Part shown: positions 1-11,232 of the stretch, piece after piece | Layout: each line of letters opens with the position of its first letter | Numbering within the stretch: the first letter of the stretch is position 1 | Assembly: GCF_002775205.1 (NCBI RefSeq) | Contig: NC_036447.1 | Location: 15,296,501 to 15,360,500 of the forward strand | Direction of reading: 5' to 3' | Origin: Xiphophorus maculatus | Lineage: Eukaryota > Chordata > Actinopteri > Cyprinodontiformes > Poeciliidae | DNA: 64,000 nt | Notes under the pieces: generated by a model | What the model was told of the DNA's origin: nothing | What the model saw: the letters and a program-made list of their open reading frames with translations, nothing else | Databases searched by the model: none | Translations under genes and position numbers: made by a program

Positions 1-778
1 TTAACCTTTTTAACATGTGACCGCTCATAAAATGCTGCTGTGTCAGGTTTAATATAAAAAGACTGTGGGAGTGTCTGTGACTTCTAATTATACAATTATT
101 TTGTAATCTCTGAGTGCACGCTAAATTAACCCTTAGATGTTTTTTTATATCCTTATAGAAGCAGAATTACTGGGGGATTTGTGGTCTTAACTGTAATGTT
201 TCCGTGAGGTTTTCCTTATGTTAGAGGCATCACAACATGTAAACAGGTTGAAGTGGCTTACACAAAGCTGACAAACTTAGGCTGCTATTTAAAATGGGGG
301 CAAAGCTCACGCAAGCAAGTTGAGATCAGATTCTTACTGTGGCCACATTAAAACAGCAGGTGCTAAATCATGACTGCCATTAATCAAAATAAGGAACTGA
401 GTGTATGAGGAGTGCCCTGCTCAGCCCTCAGCCCCCACTGGCGCTCACAAATCTTCATACAGAAGTAGGAACATCGACAGTCAGCCTATACGTTGCCCTG
501 AAGGAGACAGTTTAACGAGCAAAAGCTGCAAAATTGGCAGTAGGAATCGGGAAGTGTTGCTCAGATGACATGTTTCCTTTGCAAAATAGCTGAAGCCCAG
601 TCAGATTGGATGGATTCTTGTCTGTGAACAGAAATTTTGAAGTCGAAATTTTGAAGCCTCTATTTAACTCAGCACATCTCATCAGATGACGAGCTTCTCT
701 GTCCCTGCTGAAAATAAGCAGTCCCTAGCATGATGCTGCCGATTCTTTTTTCTGGGCTTTTACCTTGTTCATGGTTTA

Positions 779-855
779 GGACGGGGCGCTAAAGGTGCGC
801 CCCGTCCTTTAGCGCCCCTTTAGCGCCCTTTAGGGCACTAAAGGGGCGCTAAAGG
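779..855. repeat. Nested GC-rich hairpins
   Basis: Two adjoining snap-backs. Bases 779-788 pair with 798-807 (10 bp), and 806-822 pair with 839-855 (17 bp, perfect). The core word CTAAAGG/CCTTTAG recurs through both. The base composition is far more GC-rich than the flanks. No terminal repeats or target duplication are evident. Confidence 0.85.
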
Positions 856-980
856 TACTTTGTTAGTTGTTGCTGGCTACATACAGATCACCTGCCTCTA
901 CATGCTTTCCACCAACATAAGTTAATTGCAAAAATGTAAACAGAATTTCCTTTCTTCTTGCCATTGTATCACACAAGCCA

Positions 981-1024
981 GATCAGTCCATGATTTGGAG
1001 TTGGTACCAAATCATGGACTGATC
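981..1024. repeat. Perfect 18-bp hairpin
   Basis: Bases 981-998 are the exact reverse complement of 1007-1024, with an 8-nt loop. No miRNA-like bulges are present and nothing nearby suggests a transcript. Confidence 0.9.
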
Positions 1025-1204
1025 AGTGCTCTGTGAGAGGTTCAAAACTTTGGATATTGTTTTATAAGCTAACCCTGCTCTGCATGTCTTCACAACTTTC
1101 TCCCTAACCTGCATGGTGTGGTCCTTGGCCTTTATTAAGCTGTTTCTTCAGTAATGTTCACTGACTAACCTCCTACAAAAAACAATTGATTTATACTGAT
1201 TTAT

Positions 1205-1348
1205 ACTGGTCTGGTTGCCCTGCGACAGACTGGCGACCTGTCCAGGGTGTACCCCGCCTCCCGCCCGGAACGTAGCTGGAGATAGGCACCAGCAACCCTC
1301 CCGACCCCATTAGGGACAAAGGGTGACCAGAAAATGGATGGATGGATG
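1205..1348 (+). mobile_element. Retroposon 3' tail ending in TGGATGGA repeats
   Basis: The segment runs from the GGTTGCCCTGCGACAGAC word through CTGTCCAGGGTGTACC to a short (GGAT)n tail. This is a very common teleost interspersed repeat that I remember as a LINE/SINE-type 3' end. Only the tail is present, as expected for 5'-truncated retroposition. The family name is uncertain. Confidence 0.65.
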
Positions 1349-1432
1349 ATTTATACTTTTACATTACAAACAAGCAGACTCCATTTATTAACTAGGTTTG
1401 TAGTAAAAATTATTGAATATTTAGTTAATACG

Positions 1433-1526
1433 TACGGAGCCCCCTAAGGGACATGGGGATTTGTTTTTCTTTTGCGAGGGAACGCAAAAGAAAAAAAATT
1501 CCCCATGTCCCCTAGGGGGCTCCGTA
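1433..1526. repeat. 94-bp fold-back
   Basis: The arms begin TACGGAGCCCCCTA and end in its near reverse complement. They enclose ACATGGGG/CCCCATGT and then an A/T-rich TTCTTTTGCG/CGCAAAAGAA inner stem. Almost the whole segment is self-complementary apart from a few mismatches and a 4-6 nt loop. It could be a tiny MITE or a templated snap-back. No clear target-site duplication was seen. Confidence 0.8.
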
Positions 1527-2640
1527 AAATTACTATTTTAAAGCTGAAGTAGCTTTAAAATAAAGAGTCTGTATTAGAAATACGTAATTAAAACACTTTC
1601 TTAAATCAGCAGGGTCCAAAGTCCCTGCTGATTAAGTCCAAAGAAGTGAAGTAAAAATTGGCAGAATATTTTTGTCTAAAAGATACTGAAGGAAAATCAG
1701 GAGACTGTCATTATGTTATGGTGTTAAGAAACTAACAGAAATGTGAGAGTTGTTCTTTTTATAAAATGATTCAATAGTTCTCAATACAAACTGTAGCATT
1801 GAATCCAGCATGCTAGCATGACATGTAAAAGTCTCCTGTAGCGCACATCAGCATCAGTGACTTTCTGGCCCTGGTCGCTGAGCTGTCTGTACCTCCTAAT
1901 TGGGAAATAGAGAAACCAGAGTGTGCTAACACCTGCTGCAAAGTAGTCCAGGTTACGCACATGTACATAATCCTTCAAGGTTTTATAGAGCGAAGGGTGA
2001 AAGGCTAATTCTAGAACAAAAACAACTGTATGTGAGCAGATTTCCTAGATTGTCACCATCCAGTGATGAGAGTTTACTTATCGAAGGTGGTTGTGCAGCT
2101 CATCTAGTTCTAAGCTCTTTAGGAGACATCAGGTTCATCAGTATGGACATGGGCGGTTCTAGACAGGGGCAAACAGTGGGCCAGTCCCCCTGAAGAGCTG
2201 GTCATGGCCACCTTTGTAATGCCCTGTTCTTATTGATCGATTGACATTCACAGAAGGATGTTTGAACTCTGCTGGTAGATAAACCTCCACATGTATTGGG
2301 ACTTATGGTAAAGATGAGGAAAAGGCAAGCATTTTTACACAGCAGTATAATCTCACTCTGCAAAATTTGCTGCAGTTTTATAACAGCATTGAGCATTATA
2401 GGATATGTTTCGTCCTTACTGTGCAGGGTGCCAAGATAAATTCTAGTCCTCCTCTACCCTCATTTAAGACAGCTCCAGTTATTTTAATCTTCTCCAGAAT
2501 TTTTCTGACAATAGATATGAGGAGAGGAGCTTTTTTCCTTGATGCCATTTTCTCTCTTATGAAGATCTCGATGTGAATTCCTATGTATGTGGATGATACT
2601 GTAACATGTAATTAACATCTCCCATAAGATAACATCTGTT

Positions 2641-2811
2641 TCTTATGTTTTCTCCTTATATAGGAGAAAACATAAGATACAGAAACCCTTCAGCTGTGAG
2701 TTTGACAATGAGGAACAGCAAAATGGGAGATGCTAATTACATGGGAGATGTAATTAACATCTCCCATGTTGAAAAACATATTTAAGACTGTTTTTCAACA
2801 GTCTTAAATAT
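2641..2811. repeat. Cluster of three near-perfect hairpins
   Basis: Stem 1 is 2641-2656 with 2662-2677 (16 bp, loop TATAT). Stem 2 is 2740-2751 with 2757-2768 (12 bp, 5-nt loop). Stem 3 is 2778-2792 with 2797-2811 (15 bp, 4-nt loop). Pieces of stems 2 and 3 recur just outside, for example ACATCTCCCAT near 2624 and TTTAAGACTGTTG near 2816. This suggests local templated copying rather than one transposon insertion. Confidence 0.85.
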
Positions 2812-4451
2812 AACATTTAAGACTGTTGAAAAACAAAACCTTTATCTATAAAGTGTAAATTATGAAAGACAAAACACTTCAACAATAATATGAACTACAG
2901 AGAGATCACAACGGACAAAATGCCACTGGAATTTTCCAAGAAGAAGAATTGATTGGCAGATTGGCAGATTCTTGCCATTTCATGAGAAATTCCCTAGAAA
3001 ATAGACTTGCCTCAAACATACATATGATCATTGAAACACACCTTTACTGACAGTTCTTGAGAAACATGCAAGTGAAGCAGCTTTTGCTGAGCATCATCTG
3101 GTTTCAGCTCGCATGTTGCCTGTAAGTGTTTAGGGATCCTAAAACAGCAATGCAAGAGGCAGAGTTGTCATGAATCATGCCAGCCACTGCAGATATGTTT
3201 GGTTGCTCCCAGTTATTTGGTTTCACTCATATTCACAGGCTGATGGAGCTCCTGCAAAGGTTAGCACCTTGTTATGGCTTAATGGGACATTGGATATCTT
3301 TATTGTTCTGTGAATTATCCATTTTAAGAACAATGCACAGATGGTGAACATTTTGCAGAATTTTTTGGGTGCAATACACATCTGATATTTTGGATGCATT
3401 TTATGTATTCTTTACTTCATTTTGTGTGACAAGTCAGTAAAGCAGAAACAATAAGAAACAAAGACAGAAAGGTGTCGTTGTTTAAATTTTGCTTCTAACT
3501 TAAATGATTTTTGATAAAATATTATTGAATTGTATGCAGTGGTACTTAATGCTAAGTCATACGTTTTAACAATCCTGGTAAAAAAAACTCAAAATACTGA
3601 GTCATGGAGAATAGGTGACTTCAAGATGACACTCTTCCCTAACTTAACCTTCCCTAACCTAACTCCAGTAACTTCTCTAGCTTTGGAAATGTCTTTAACA
3701 CCCTTACCATCTGCATTGTATGTGTGGTGAAAAATAAACTCATTCAAACTTGATTGTCTCTGTTCCAGTCGGTTTAAACATTCTCATGTTTGCTCTGGCC
3801 ATATATACAGGTGTGTGTAGAGAAGCTACTTGTCATATGATGGCATAAAAATATCAGCGCACCTCGGCTTACTTGAATAGGAATAGGTTTTCTTATCTTT
3901 CCTATTTTGAAGAGTGTTTATGATAGATGACTACGTGTCATCTCATTCTCATAATCTAGGGAAAATTTCATTATGGATTACTAACTAAAATTAATAAAGT
4001 ACAAAAATCACATGTCTGCATTTAACAAAAAAATTAAATATCTACAATACAATAAATACTATATTTGCAAAAGATAAAACCACAACGACAGAGATTGTTT
4101 TTTTTTTTTGTTGTATTTGTTTTTTCTAAGACAAGTTGCTTCTTCTCATTTCTCTATTAAAAGCTTCCCTCTAGTGGTGTGCTCATGTACCTGCACTCAT
4201 AGCTCCACTGCAGCACTTGACTTTTTCTGTCTTTTGAAACAATGCAAGGACCAAAACTGACATAATTAAAAATAAAATTCCTTTTATTTGTACGGTATTG
4301 TTGTATAACATCATACGATGTTTCTCTACTTAAAATGGATAAGTATAGTTTTAGTTTCAGTTTTAATGATAAACTACATTCAGAATGGAGAGATTTTCAT
4401 GATTTGATCTAAAACTCTATGGGTTCCTCTTTGCAGCTCACATTTACATGC

Positions 4452-4475
4452 AAGATGATTTTTAAAAATCATCTT
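4452..4475. repeat. 24-bp perfect palindrome
   Basis: The segment reads AAGATGATTTTT followed immediately by its exact reverse complement, with no loop. No function is inferred. Confidence 0.9.
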
Positions 4476-4747
4476 TTCAAACTTTTCAAAATGACATGTC
4501 AAAAGTTTGTTTGGATTGAAATTTTATCTTCACTGCCAGCTAAGAAATTTGTGGAGTAAAAGTAAAATTCTAGAAACCAGAAAGAAAAGTTATAAACATG
4601 ATACTACTGATGCATGGTTAAAATAAAATCTGACTCATAAATACTAAATAAGATACAGGTCTTAAATAAATACATGAATCAAATTAGGTTTAACTACTGG
4701 AATACTCAAATATATAATATATTATGAAACATGGTACTGAAACCCTA

Positions 4748-5563
4748 CAAATTGTTGGGATCCGGAGCTGTTCATCCACCAGAGGGCGCTGGAGGCCTTG
4801 TTCCATCTGAGGGCGTCTCCTGAACCACGCACCTGAAACCATTCTGCCATCAGGAGCTGTATAACTGGAGGAGGCTGCTGACACTTCCCTGCCAGATTGT
4901 TAGCTAGTTATGGTACCGGCTCACTCCAGCTCTACTCTTCCTGTTTGCTTCCTGAATTCTGATCCATCTGTGTCTCTGACCTTTTTCAGCTGATTGACCT
5001 GAGACGTGCTGAAGATAGATCCAGCCCAGGACCCCTCCGAACCTACAGCTCGGCAGCCTGCTTCTGGCAGAACAGTTCAGACTTACCTGTCCGTCCTCCA
5101 ACGCCGCCGCAGCCCGCAGCCCTCCGCGCCTCAAAACAGACTCCGGATTTCCCAGGTTTTTCCCCCCAGTCCTTTCTCCTCCCGATCGGAGGTAAGCTCC
5201 CAGTCAGCGCCATCTCCAAATTTCCTCGACCCCAAACTTACCGTCTGTTTCTTCCCTAGCTGACCTGAGATCCAGTCCCAAGCGCTCCCGGATTGTTTAT
5301 CTGTTTTTTTTTCCCCCCTTCCCTTTGGTTGTAATAAATCTCTTTTATCAATCTCGGCTTCTGGTGTTGTTCTGCATGTGAGCTAAGAAGTTAGACCTCA
5401 GCATGACAGAACAATCTGGCCGGGAAGTGTCAGCAGCCTCCTCCAGTTATACAGCTCCTGATGGCAGAATGGTTTCAGGTGCGTGGTTCAGGAGACGCCC
5501 TCAGATGGAACAAGGCCTCCAGCGCCCTCTGGTGGATGAACAGCTCCGGATCCCAACACAAAT
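4748..5563. mobile_element. 806-bp element with 149-bp inverted ends and 5-bp target duplication
   Basis: The element spans 4753-5558 and is flanked on both sides by CAAAT (4748-4752 and 5559-5563). Its ends are TG...CA. The first 149 bp (4753-4901) are nearly the exact reverse complement of the last 149 bp (5410-5558). The 508-bp centre is GC-richer and carries AATAAA near 5334 followed by a T/G-rich stretch, as LTR retrotransposon LTRs do. TG...CA ends, a 5-bp duplication and an internal poly(A) signal favour an LTR-type relic. The long inverted arms favour a fold-back DNA element. The near-identity of the arms suggests a fairly young copy. I saw no transposase, gag or pol coding. Confidence 0.75.
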
Positions 5564-5863
5564 ATTCTTAACTTTTTTTTTTTTTTAGAAATACGCTCTT
5601 GCAGCTTAAATTATATATATATATGTATATATTTTAATAAATTATCTTATAAGCAGTTTCCCCTGAAACCAAATATAATTACTCATGCATTGATTGTTAT
5701 TTTTTGCCAAAGCTCAGCAGCCTTCCTGTTCGCAGCTGCGGCCGTAACAGTCTGTGTCAGGGCTTTTCTCTGTGCTGCTGCTGCTGCATACTGATGTCGC
5801 GCATCAGCGGCTAAACCTGATCACCGTCTCTTCAGTCTTTTATTCCCAGCTTGAAGGAGCAAA

Positions 5864-8800
5864 ATGGCACATGCTGCGCGTTGGTCAGCGGTTGTTTTTG
5901 TGTTGTTGTGTTTTTTAGGAGCAGCGGAATCCAGAAGGAACGTTAAATGTCCTTCAGGATGCACCTGCTCCAAGGAGACTCTCATTTGCGTCGGGGCTTC
6001 CCAGATCCCCCGGACCATCCCGACGGAGATCAACTCATTGTAAGTAAACAACCGGGGAAAATAGTTCCAGTCAAAACGAAATAGCCCGTGAAGGTAATAA
6101 GATAAATTGTGCTTAATGTGGGGAATAAATATGCCTTGGCTCTGGTTTAGTTTGTGTTTGGTGTTAAGATGTCCTCTCTGTGCTTCTTCATAGAAGCGTA
6201 GTTAATGGATCCGTTGCGGAAATCACAGAGGGGATGTTTGCTCTCATGCCTTCTCTTCAGTTGCTGTAAGTACCATGAAACGCAGAGGATTAGCGATTAT
6301 GTTTAACTTAGTAGCTTTCCTGGGTTTAGTTGTCCTACTAATGACTGAGGTATGCACAAAGAATGTAAACTTTCAAAGACAAGAGGTTTCTGCTTTATTT
6401 GTGCATCTTTTGCAGGCTTCTCAACTCTAATTCTTTGACCGCAATCAAAGACGATGCCTTCTCTGGTCTGTCTCATCTAGAGTATTTGTGAGTATTTCAG
6501 ACATTTATTTCACTGTATGTTTTCATAATTTTCCATCTTTCACTTAGTTTACATTGGAGTTCAATATTTTTCTAAATCTGATACTATAAAACACATGTCC
6601 ATTTATTTTCTTAGCAGTTAACAAATTAGACTAAAGAAATTAGTTTAAAATGGCTAAAACAAATGGTATATGGTTTTTAACATAATATTGTGTGCATTAC
6701 TAATCATTCCTGTTTACTCCCTTTCCCTATGAATAAAATCAAGTGCCTTTAAAAGTCACCTAAGTAATAAGCAGTCAAGCCATGTGTGGTAATCTCAGAA
6801 TGAATATGGTTGTTTTCTTCAGCGATTTGCTAGAAAACATTAGCAAAGAAGAATAAGCGTTGGGTTACAAAACAATACCCCAAGCTTTAATTATGTCATT
6901 TGAAAATTGAAAGAGTATGTTTTGCTTTGTACAGAAAGTCTGGGCTCCCCACTGTTGAGAATACTTCCTGGAGGTGTGGACTCTGTTGAGGTTTTAAATG
7001 TTATCTGATTGCTAACGTTTGTCCGTGACATATAATGCGCCAGTTTGAGGCTATGAATCTTACCGGAAATTGCCGACTCTATATACAAACATCCTTTACT
7101 GCAAAGAGAGAAATGCCAATCCAAACAAATCGGCTGTTAATGTTAATTCACAAATCTTTAGAGATCGCCGAAATCTGTAGAAATATTCAAAAGCTATTTT
7201 TCAAACAAGCCTCATTTTATTTCTAGACAAGCAAAGGTGGTAGAGACATACCCCTAAAGACTCACACCTGTTGTTGCAGTGAAATTGTGTTATACCAAGT
7301 ATTGATTTACAGGGGCTGAATAATAAGGAATGTCAGAATTTTAATAAAGTATTTGTATTTTTTTCACTTCTCAGCTGTGCACTATTTTGTGTTGGTTGAG
7401 CATAAAAATTCAAGTAAAATGCATAGAAGATTGTTGTATGACAAAAATAGCTAAAGAGGTATGCACTGTGTGCATTAATTATTAAATCATATCCCATGAA
7501 TTACCATTTATGTCTCACCTGGTCTTTTGTGACTAAATCACAGATTCATTGAACGAAACAAGATCGACACAATCACCAAAAATGCCTTCAGAGGTCTGCG
7601 AACCCTCACCCATCTGTAAGTCCTACGCACCTGTCTCTGAAAATCACAGAAAATACTGAACAGGCACAAAAAGGCATTTATTGTCCATCTGTGTGTTTGG
7701 TGCAGCTCCCTGGCAAATAACAAGATACGGTTTCTGCCAAGAGATCTGTTCTTCGACTTGGATTCGTTGCTAGAGCTGTGAGTAAGCAGTTGTGGTATCA
7801 GCAGTGTGTGTTTATATACAGTAGGTGAGAGAGTCAGAGAGAGAGAAAGCAGTCATCTACTTTTTCCATAATGTGTTTCAAAGTGAAGCTGATCGTGCTG
7901 TTCTGCTCTAAGTCCCTCAAGACTGAAGTAGCACAAAGTCTTGAGTCATCCCTTATTTTTTAATATCCAAGAAGCACGATTTAATTTTTTTGCAAACTTT
8001 TGTAGTCGTGTTTTTTGGATGGGATTTCTGAGGATCTTTGAAAGTCTTTCCTTTCATTTATTTGAATTATTCTAAAATAGTGATTCCATAGAAACTGAAT
8101 GATGAGTAATATATCTGTCAAGTCCACTGTTCAGTCATGGCTAATGTTTTTTTTTTCTGTCCTATGGCACAATAACATTGTGATACTAATTATCTGATGG
8201 TAATTTATTTTTTGTTGTTTTGCTATTGGACCTGTAATATTGCCAAAATGTCTGAGTCATTGCGGTGCAAAGATTGTAGAACACACATGTACACAACTAT
8301 TACTCAAACATGTATTCTGTCTGTAAGGCTCTGAGCATTAGGGTCATATCTGGCATAAATCCTCACTGTTCCCTGTTTCCAACAGGGATCTGCGAGGCAA
8401 CTCCTTCCAGTGCACTTGTGAGAACAAATGGCTGATGATGTGGCTGAAAAACACAAACGCCTCCGTATCAGATGTCTTTTGCGCAGGCCCCAGTGACATG
8501 AAGGGCAAGCGGCTCAATGACCTCCCTATTCCACCGGGCGAATGCATTTCTACAGGTAAAATAATGGCACTTTTCAGAGAAAGACAGCAGCAAAAGGGTA
8601 GCGGTCAGCAAAGAAATCAATAATAAAAAAAAAAAAAATCAATTAAGTAGTTTAATTATTCAACAGGACATGACAGGATATGGATGAACACATAAAAGCA
8701 GGAAACTCAAGGTCAGCGCACATTTCCTTCAAACAGCCTCTGACAAAATAAGATTTAAGGTGGATACCATGATGTTGAGCTGCCCAGTGTGTGCCACAGC

Positions 8801-11232
8801 AAAACATTTCCGAATCCTGACACTTTCACCTTCATGCTTCAAAGATAATACATGAGTCTTTTCCCTGGAATGTTTTTGTTTTATGCTCCCAGCTATGGCG
8901 TTCAAATGATTCACTGATATGTCCTTAAAACATTATTTTCCGGAAGCCAGACTCGTACTAGCATTTTGTATTTAACATTTTACAGAAAATTCTTCTGTTT
9001 ATGCTGTTCAGTTTGTTTGCTTGAAATTTTATTAGTCTTAAAAATCCAAAAGCGCATATGTTTAGAGTTACACTCAAACATACACACAGCTTGTGGGTGA
9101 CTTTTTTTTTTCAAGACTGTAAATCATAAGGAATTTCGAATATTTATGGCACATTTTGAAAACTCATATTTCTTTTCTGTACACCTTATGGGGGAAGTAC
9201 ATTTAGTTTTTGTCATTTTAAACATACTGTTTTACTTTGCAATGACCAAGCAACATTTTTATAGACAGTTTTAAGGCAAAGTTATTAAACAATATATGTC
9301 TTGAGGTACGATAACCAAAGATGGTGGCGCTATGAACTATTACCAGTTATTTTAAACATAGTACTTTGCCATATTGTTACAGTTATGTGTAGTTGTAGTG
9401 TTAATCCAAAAAGAGAATTTTTTAATTACAGAAGGTATACACTGAACATGGTATGCAGCCACAAAAACACAACTGATCCAGATAATTGCTAAAAGAGTTT
9501 TTATAAATAATGAATGATGCACTTTATTGTACCCCTCCCATAAAGTATGTGCGGGAAATTCTTTGCTAGAGAATATCCTGAAATAACTTATACTATGTAT
9601 AGGATTAAATCTAAAGCCATAAGAACAATTAAAAGCAGGTTTCTGTCTTTTTACTATACTATTGTAAGCATTTATACTATCAGTGTGTCAGAAGTACATC
9701 TATGGCTGTTATTGCTGAATTTGATAACTGTAGTCCTCCAAAGATGCAGATTGCCACTACTTGAATTGCTGTTTAAACAGTTCTTTGATTCAGAAACTCT
9801 TGTTTTTGTCTCTGTTTTTTTTTTTTTTGCCAGATTTTGTGCGTCATCAGTCTATTCCTATTCAGTCCATGTCGGCAGACATTTTTTCATTTAAAGAGGA
9901 CATCTTTGTGGCCTTGGCTGTCCCTAACTCCAACAGCTGTGTGATCATGGAGTGGGATCATATCGAAATGAATTTCAGAAAATTTGACAACATTACAGGT
10001 ATGCTATGGGCTATGGCACCAGAAAACTACAGTGGTTTGATGCCATTTTGTACGCGAATATTACCATTGTCCTGTGTAATCAAAAGCTTGACCCTTTGAG
10101 TTAAATGAGATCTCCGGGTCAGTTTCATCAAGGCTGCTCAATGCAGTTCTAAAAAGTTTGTCCACACCAAATGACAAGCGTTCCCAACAACAGAGGACCG
10201 TTCTAAAGAATGCACCATGAAGGTCATTGAGAGCTTTGGGTTTTTTTTACTATGTCACACTATATAATTGTTCATTTGCTGAAATGATGTCTGGGAGTTT
10301 GCACAAACTTACATTTGCCGTAAGCTTGTGCATGGCTAAACAACATGTTACACTTGGAGTGGTATTTAAAACTGACAACCTTTTTTCTCTTTACAGGTAA
10401 ATCTGTTGTTGGATGTAAGTCCTTTCTGATCGAAAACCACGTCCTGATTATAATCACTCAGCTCTTTGGAGGCTCCCACATTTACAAGTTTGATGAGCAG
10501 CAAAACAAGTTTACCAAGTTCCAAACCATTGAGGTCTTCAACATCTCAAAGCCGAATGACATGGAGATCTTTCAGATGGATGGGAACTGGTATTTTCTGA
10601 TTGTGGACAGTTCCAAGGCTGGCATGTCTACACTCTACAAGTGGACTGACCTACCAGACCGCAACGAGACCGGTTTCTATTCCTACCAGTTCCTTCATGA
10701 ATGGTTTCGTGATACAGACGCTGAGATTGTTGAGGTGGATGGGAAGTTCTATCTAGTTTTGGCAAGCCGCTCCCAGTCACCTGTCATCTACCTGTGGAAC
10801 AAAAGCACCCTTAAGTTCATCCTTCACAGTGACATCCCAAATGTTGACGATGTAGTGGCAGTCAAAGCATTTCGTGTGGAGGGGGAACTGTACTTGGCCC
10901 TGGCTTGCTACATCGGTGACTCCAAAGTCATTAAGTGGGTCAATAAGCAGTTTACTGAGGTGCAGGCACTTCCCTCTAGAGGAGCAATGATCCTCCAACC
11001 TTTTACCTTTGCAGACAGACATTATTTAGCTCTCGGCAGTGATTACTCTTTCACGCAGATACACCTGTGGGACACTGAGACAAAAACATTTCATAAGTTT
11101 AAGGATATTTACGTGCAGTCACCCCGTTCGTTCACTGTTGTGACCACTGATCGCAGGAGTTTCATCTTCTCCTCCAGCCTAAAGGGAAAATCCATGGTGT
11201 TTGAACATGTGTTTGTAGACCTGAGTTTGTAA
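5864..11232 (+). CDS. lgi2: Leucine-rich repeat LGI family member 2
   Basis: Eight coding exons: 5864-6039, 6194-6265, 6416-6487, 7544-7615, 7706-7777, 8386-8555, 9834-9998 and 10397-11232. They total 1635 nt and 544 aa, the usual LGI length. The start is the first ATG and opens a hydrophobic signal peptide (about residues 1-22). An LRRNT cysteine cluster CPSGCTCSKETLIC follows, then four 72-nt exons of one LRR each, an LRRCT exon (CTCENKW ... GEC) and seven EPTP beta-propeller repeats in the last two exons. LGI proteins are secreted and bind ADAM22-family receptors at synapses. LGI2 rather than LGI1, 3 or 4 is inferred mainly from the neighbours ccdc149, sod3 and dhx15. Splice sites are canonical and all phases agree. 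Which teleost paralogue (a or b) cannot be told. Confidence 0.93.
7270..7450 (+). mobile_element. Fragment of a common teleost interspersed repeat
   Basis: In lgi2 intron 3. Words such as GGGGCTGAATAATAA and GTGCACTATTTTGTGTTGGT followed by AAATGCATAGAAG match a degenerate 3' end of a widespread fish repeat that I know by its usual tail about aaagtt-caagg-ggtatgaatac. It is old and truncated. The family assignment is left open (probably a non-autonomous DNA transposon). Confidence 0.45.

Larger units (their letters stand above)
1..4752. other. Intergenic region, no gene recognised
   Basis: I found no convincing coding exon here. The open frames are short, lack splice context and resemble no family I know. 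The stretch holds several hairpins and one retroposon tail, listed separately. A downstream or UTR portion of a gene lying to the left cannot be excluded. Confidence 0.6.

Noticed and set aside
5403-5588. Frame MTEQSGREVSAASSSY... also found inverted at 4690-4884
   Set aside because: Both frames come from the inverted arms of the 806-bp element. Shared translation reflects shared DNA, not a gene.
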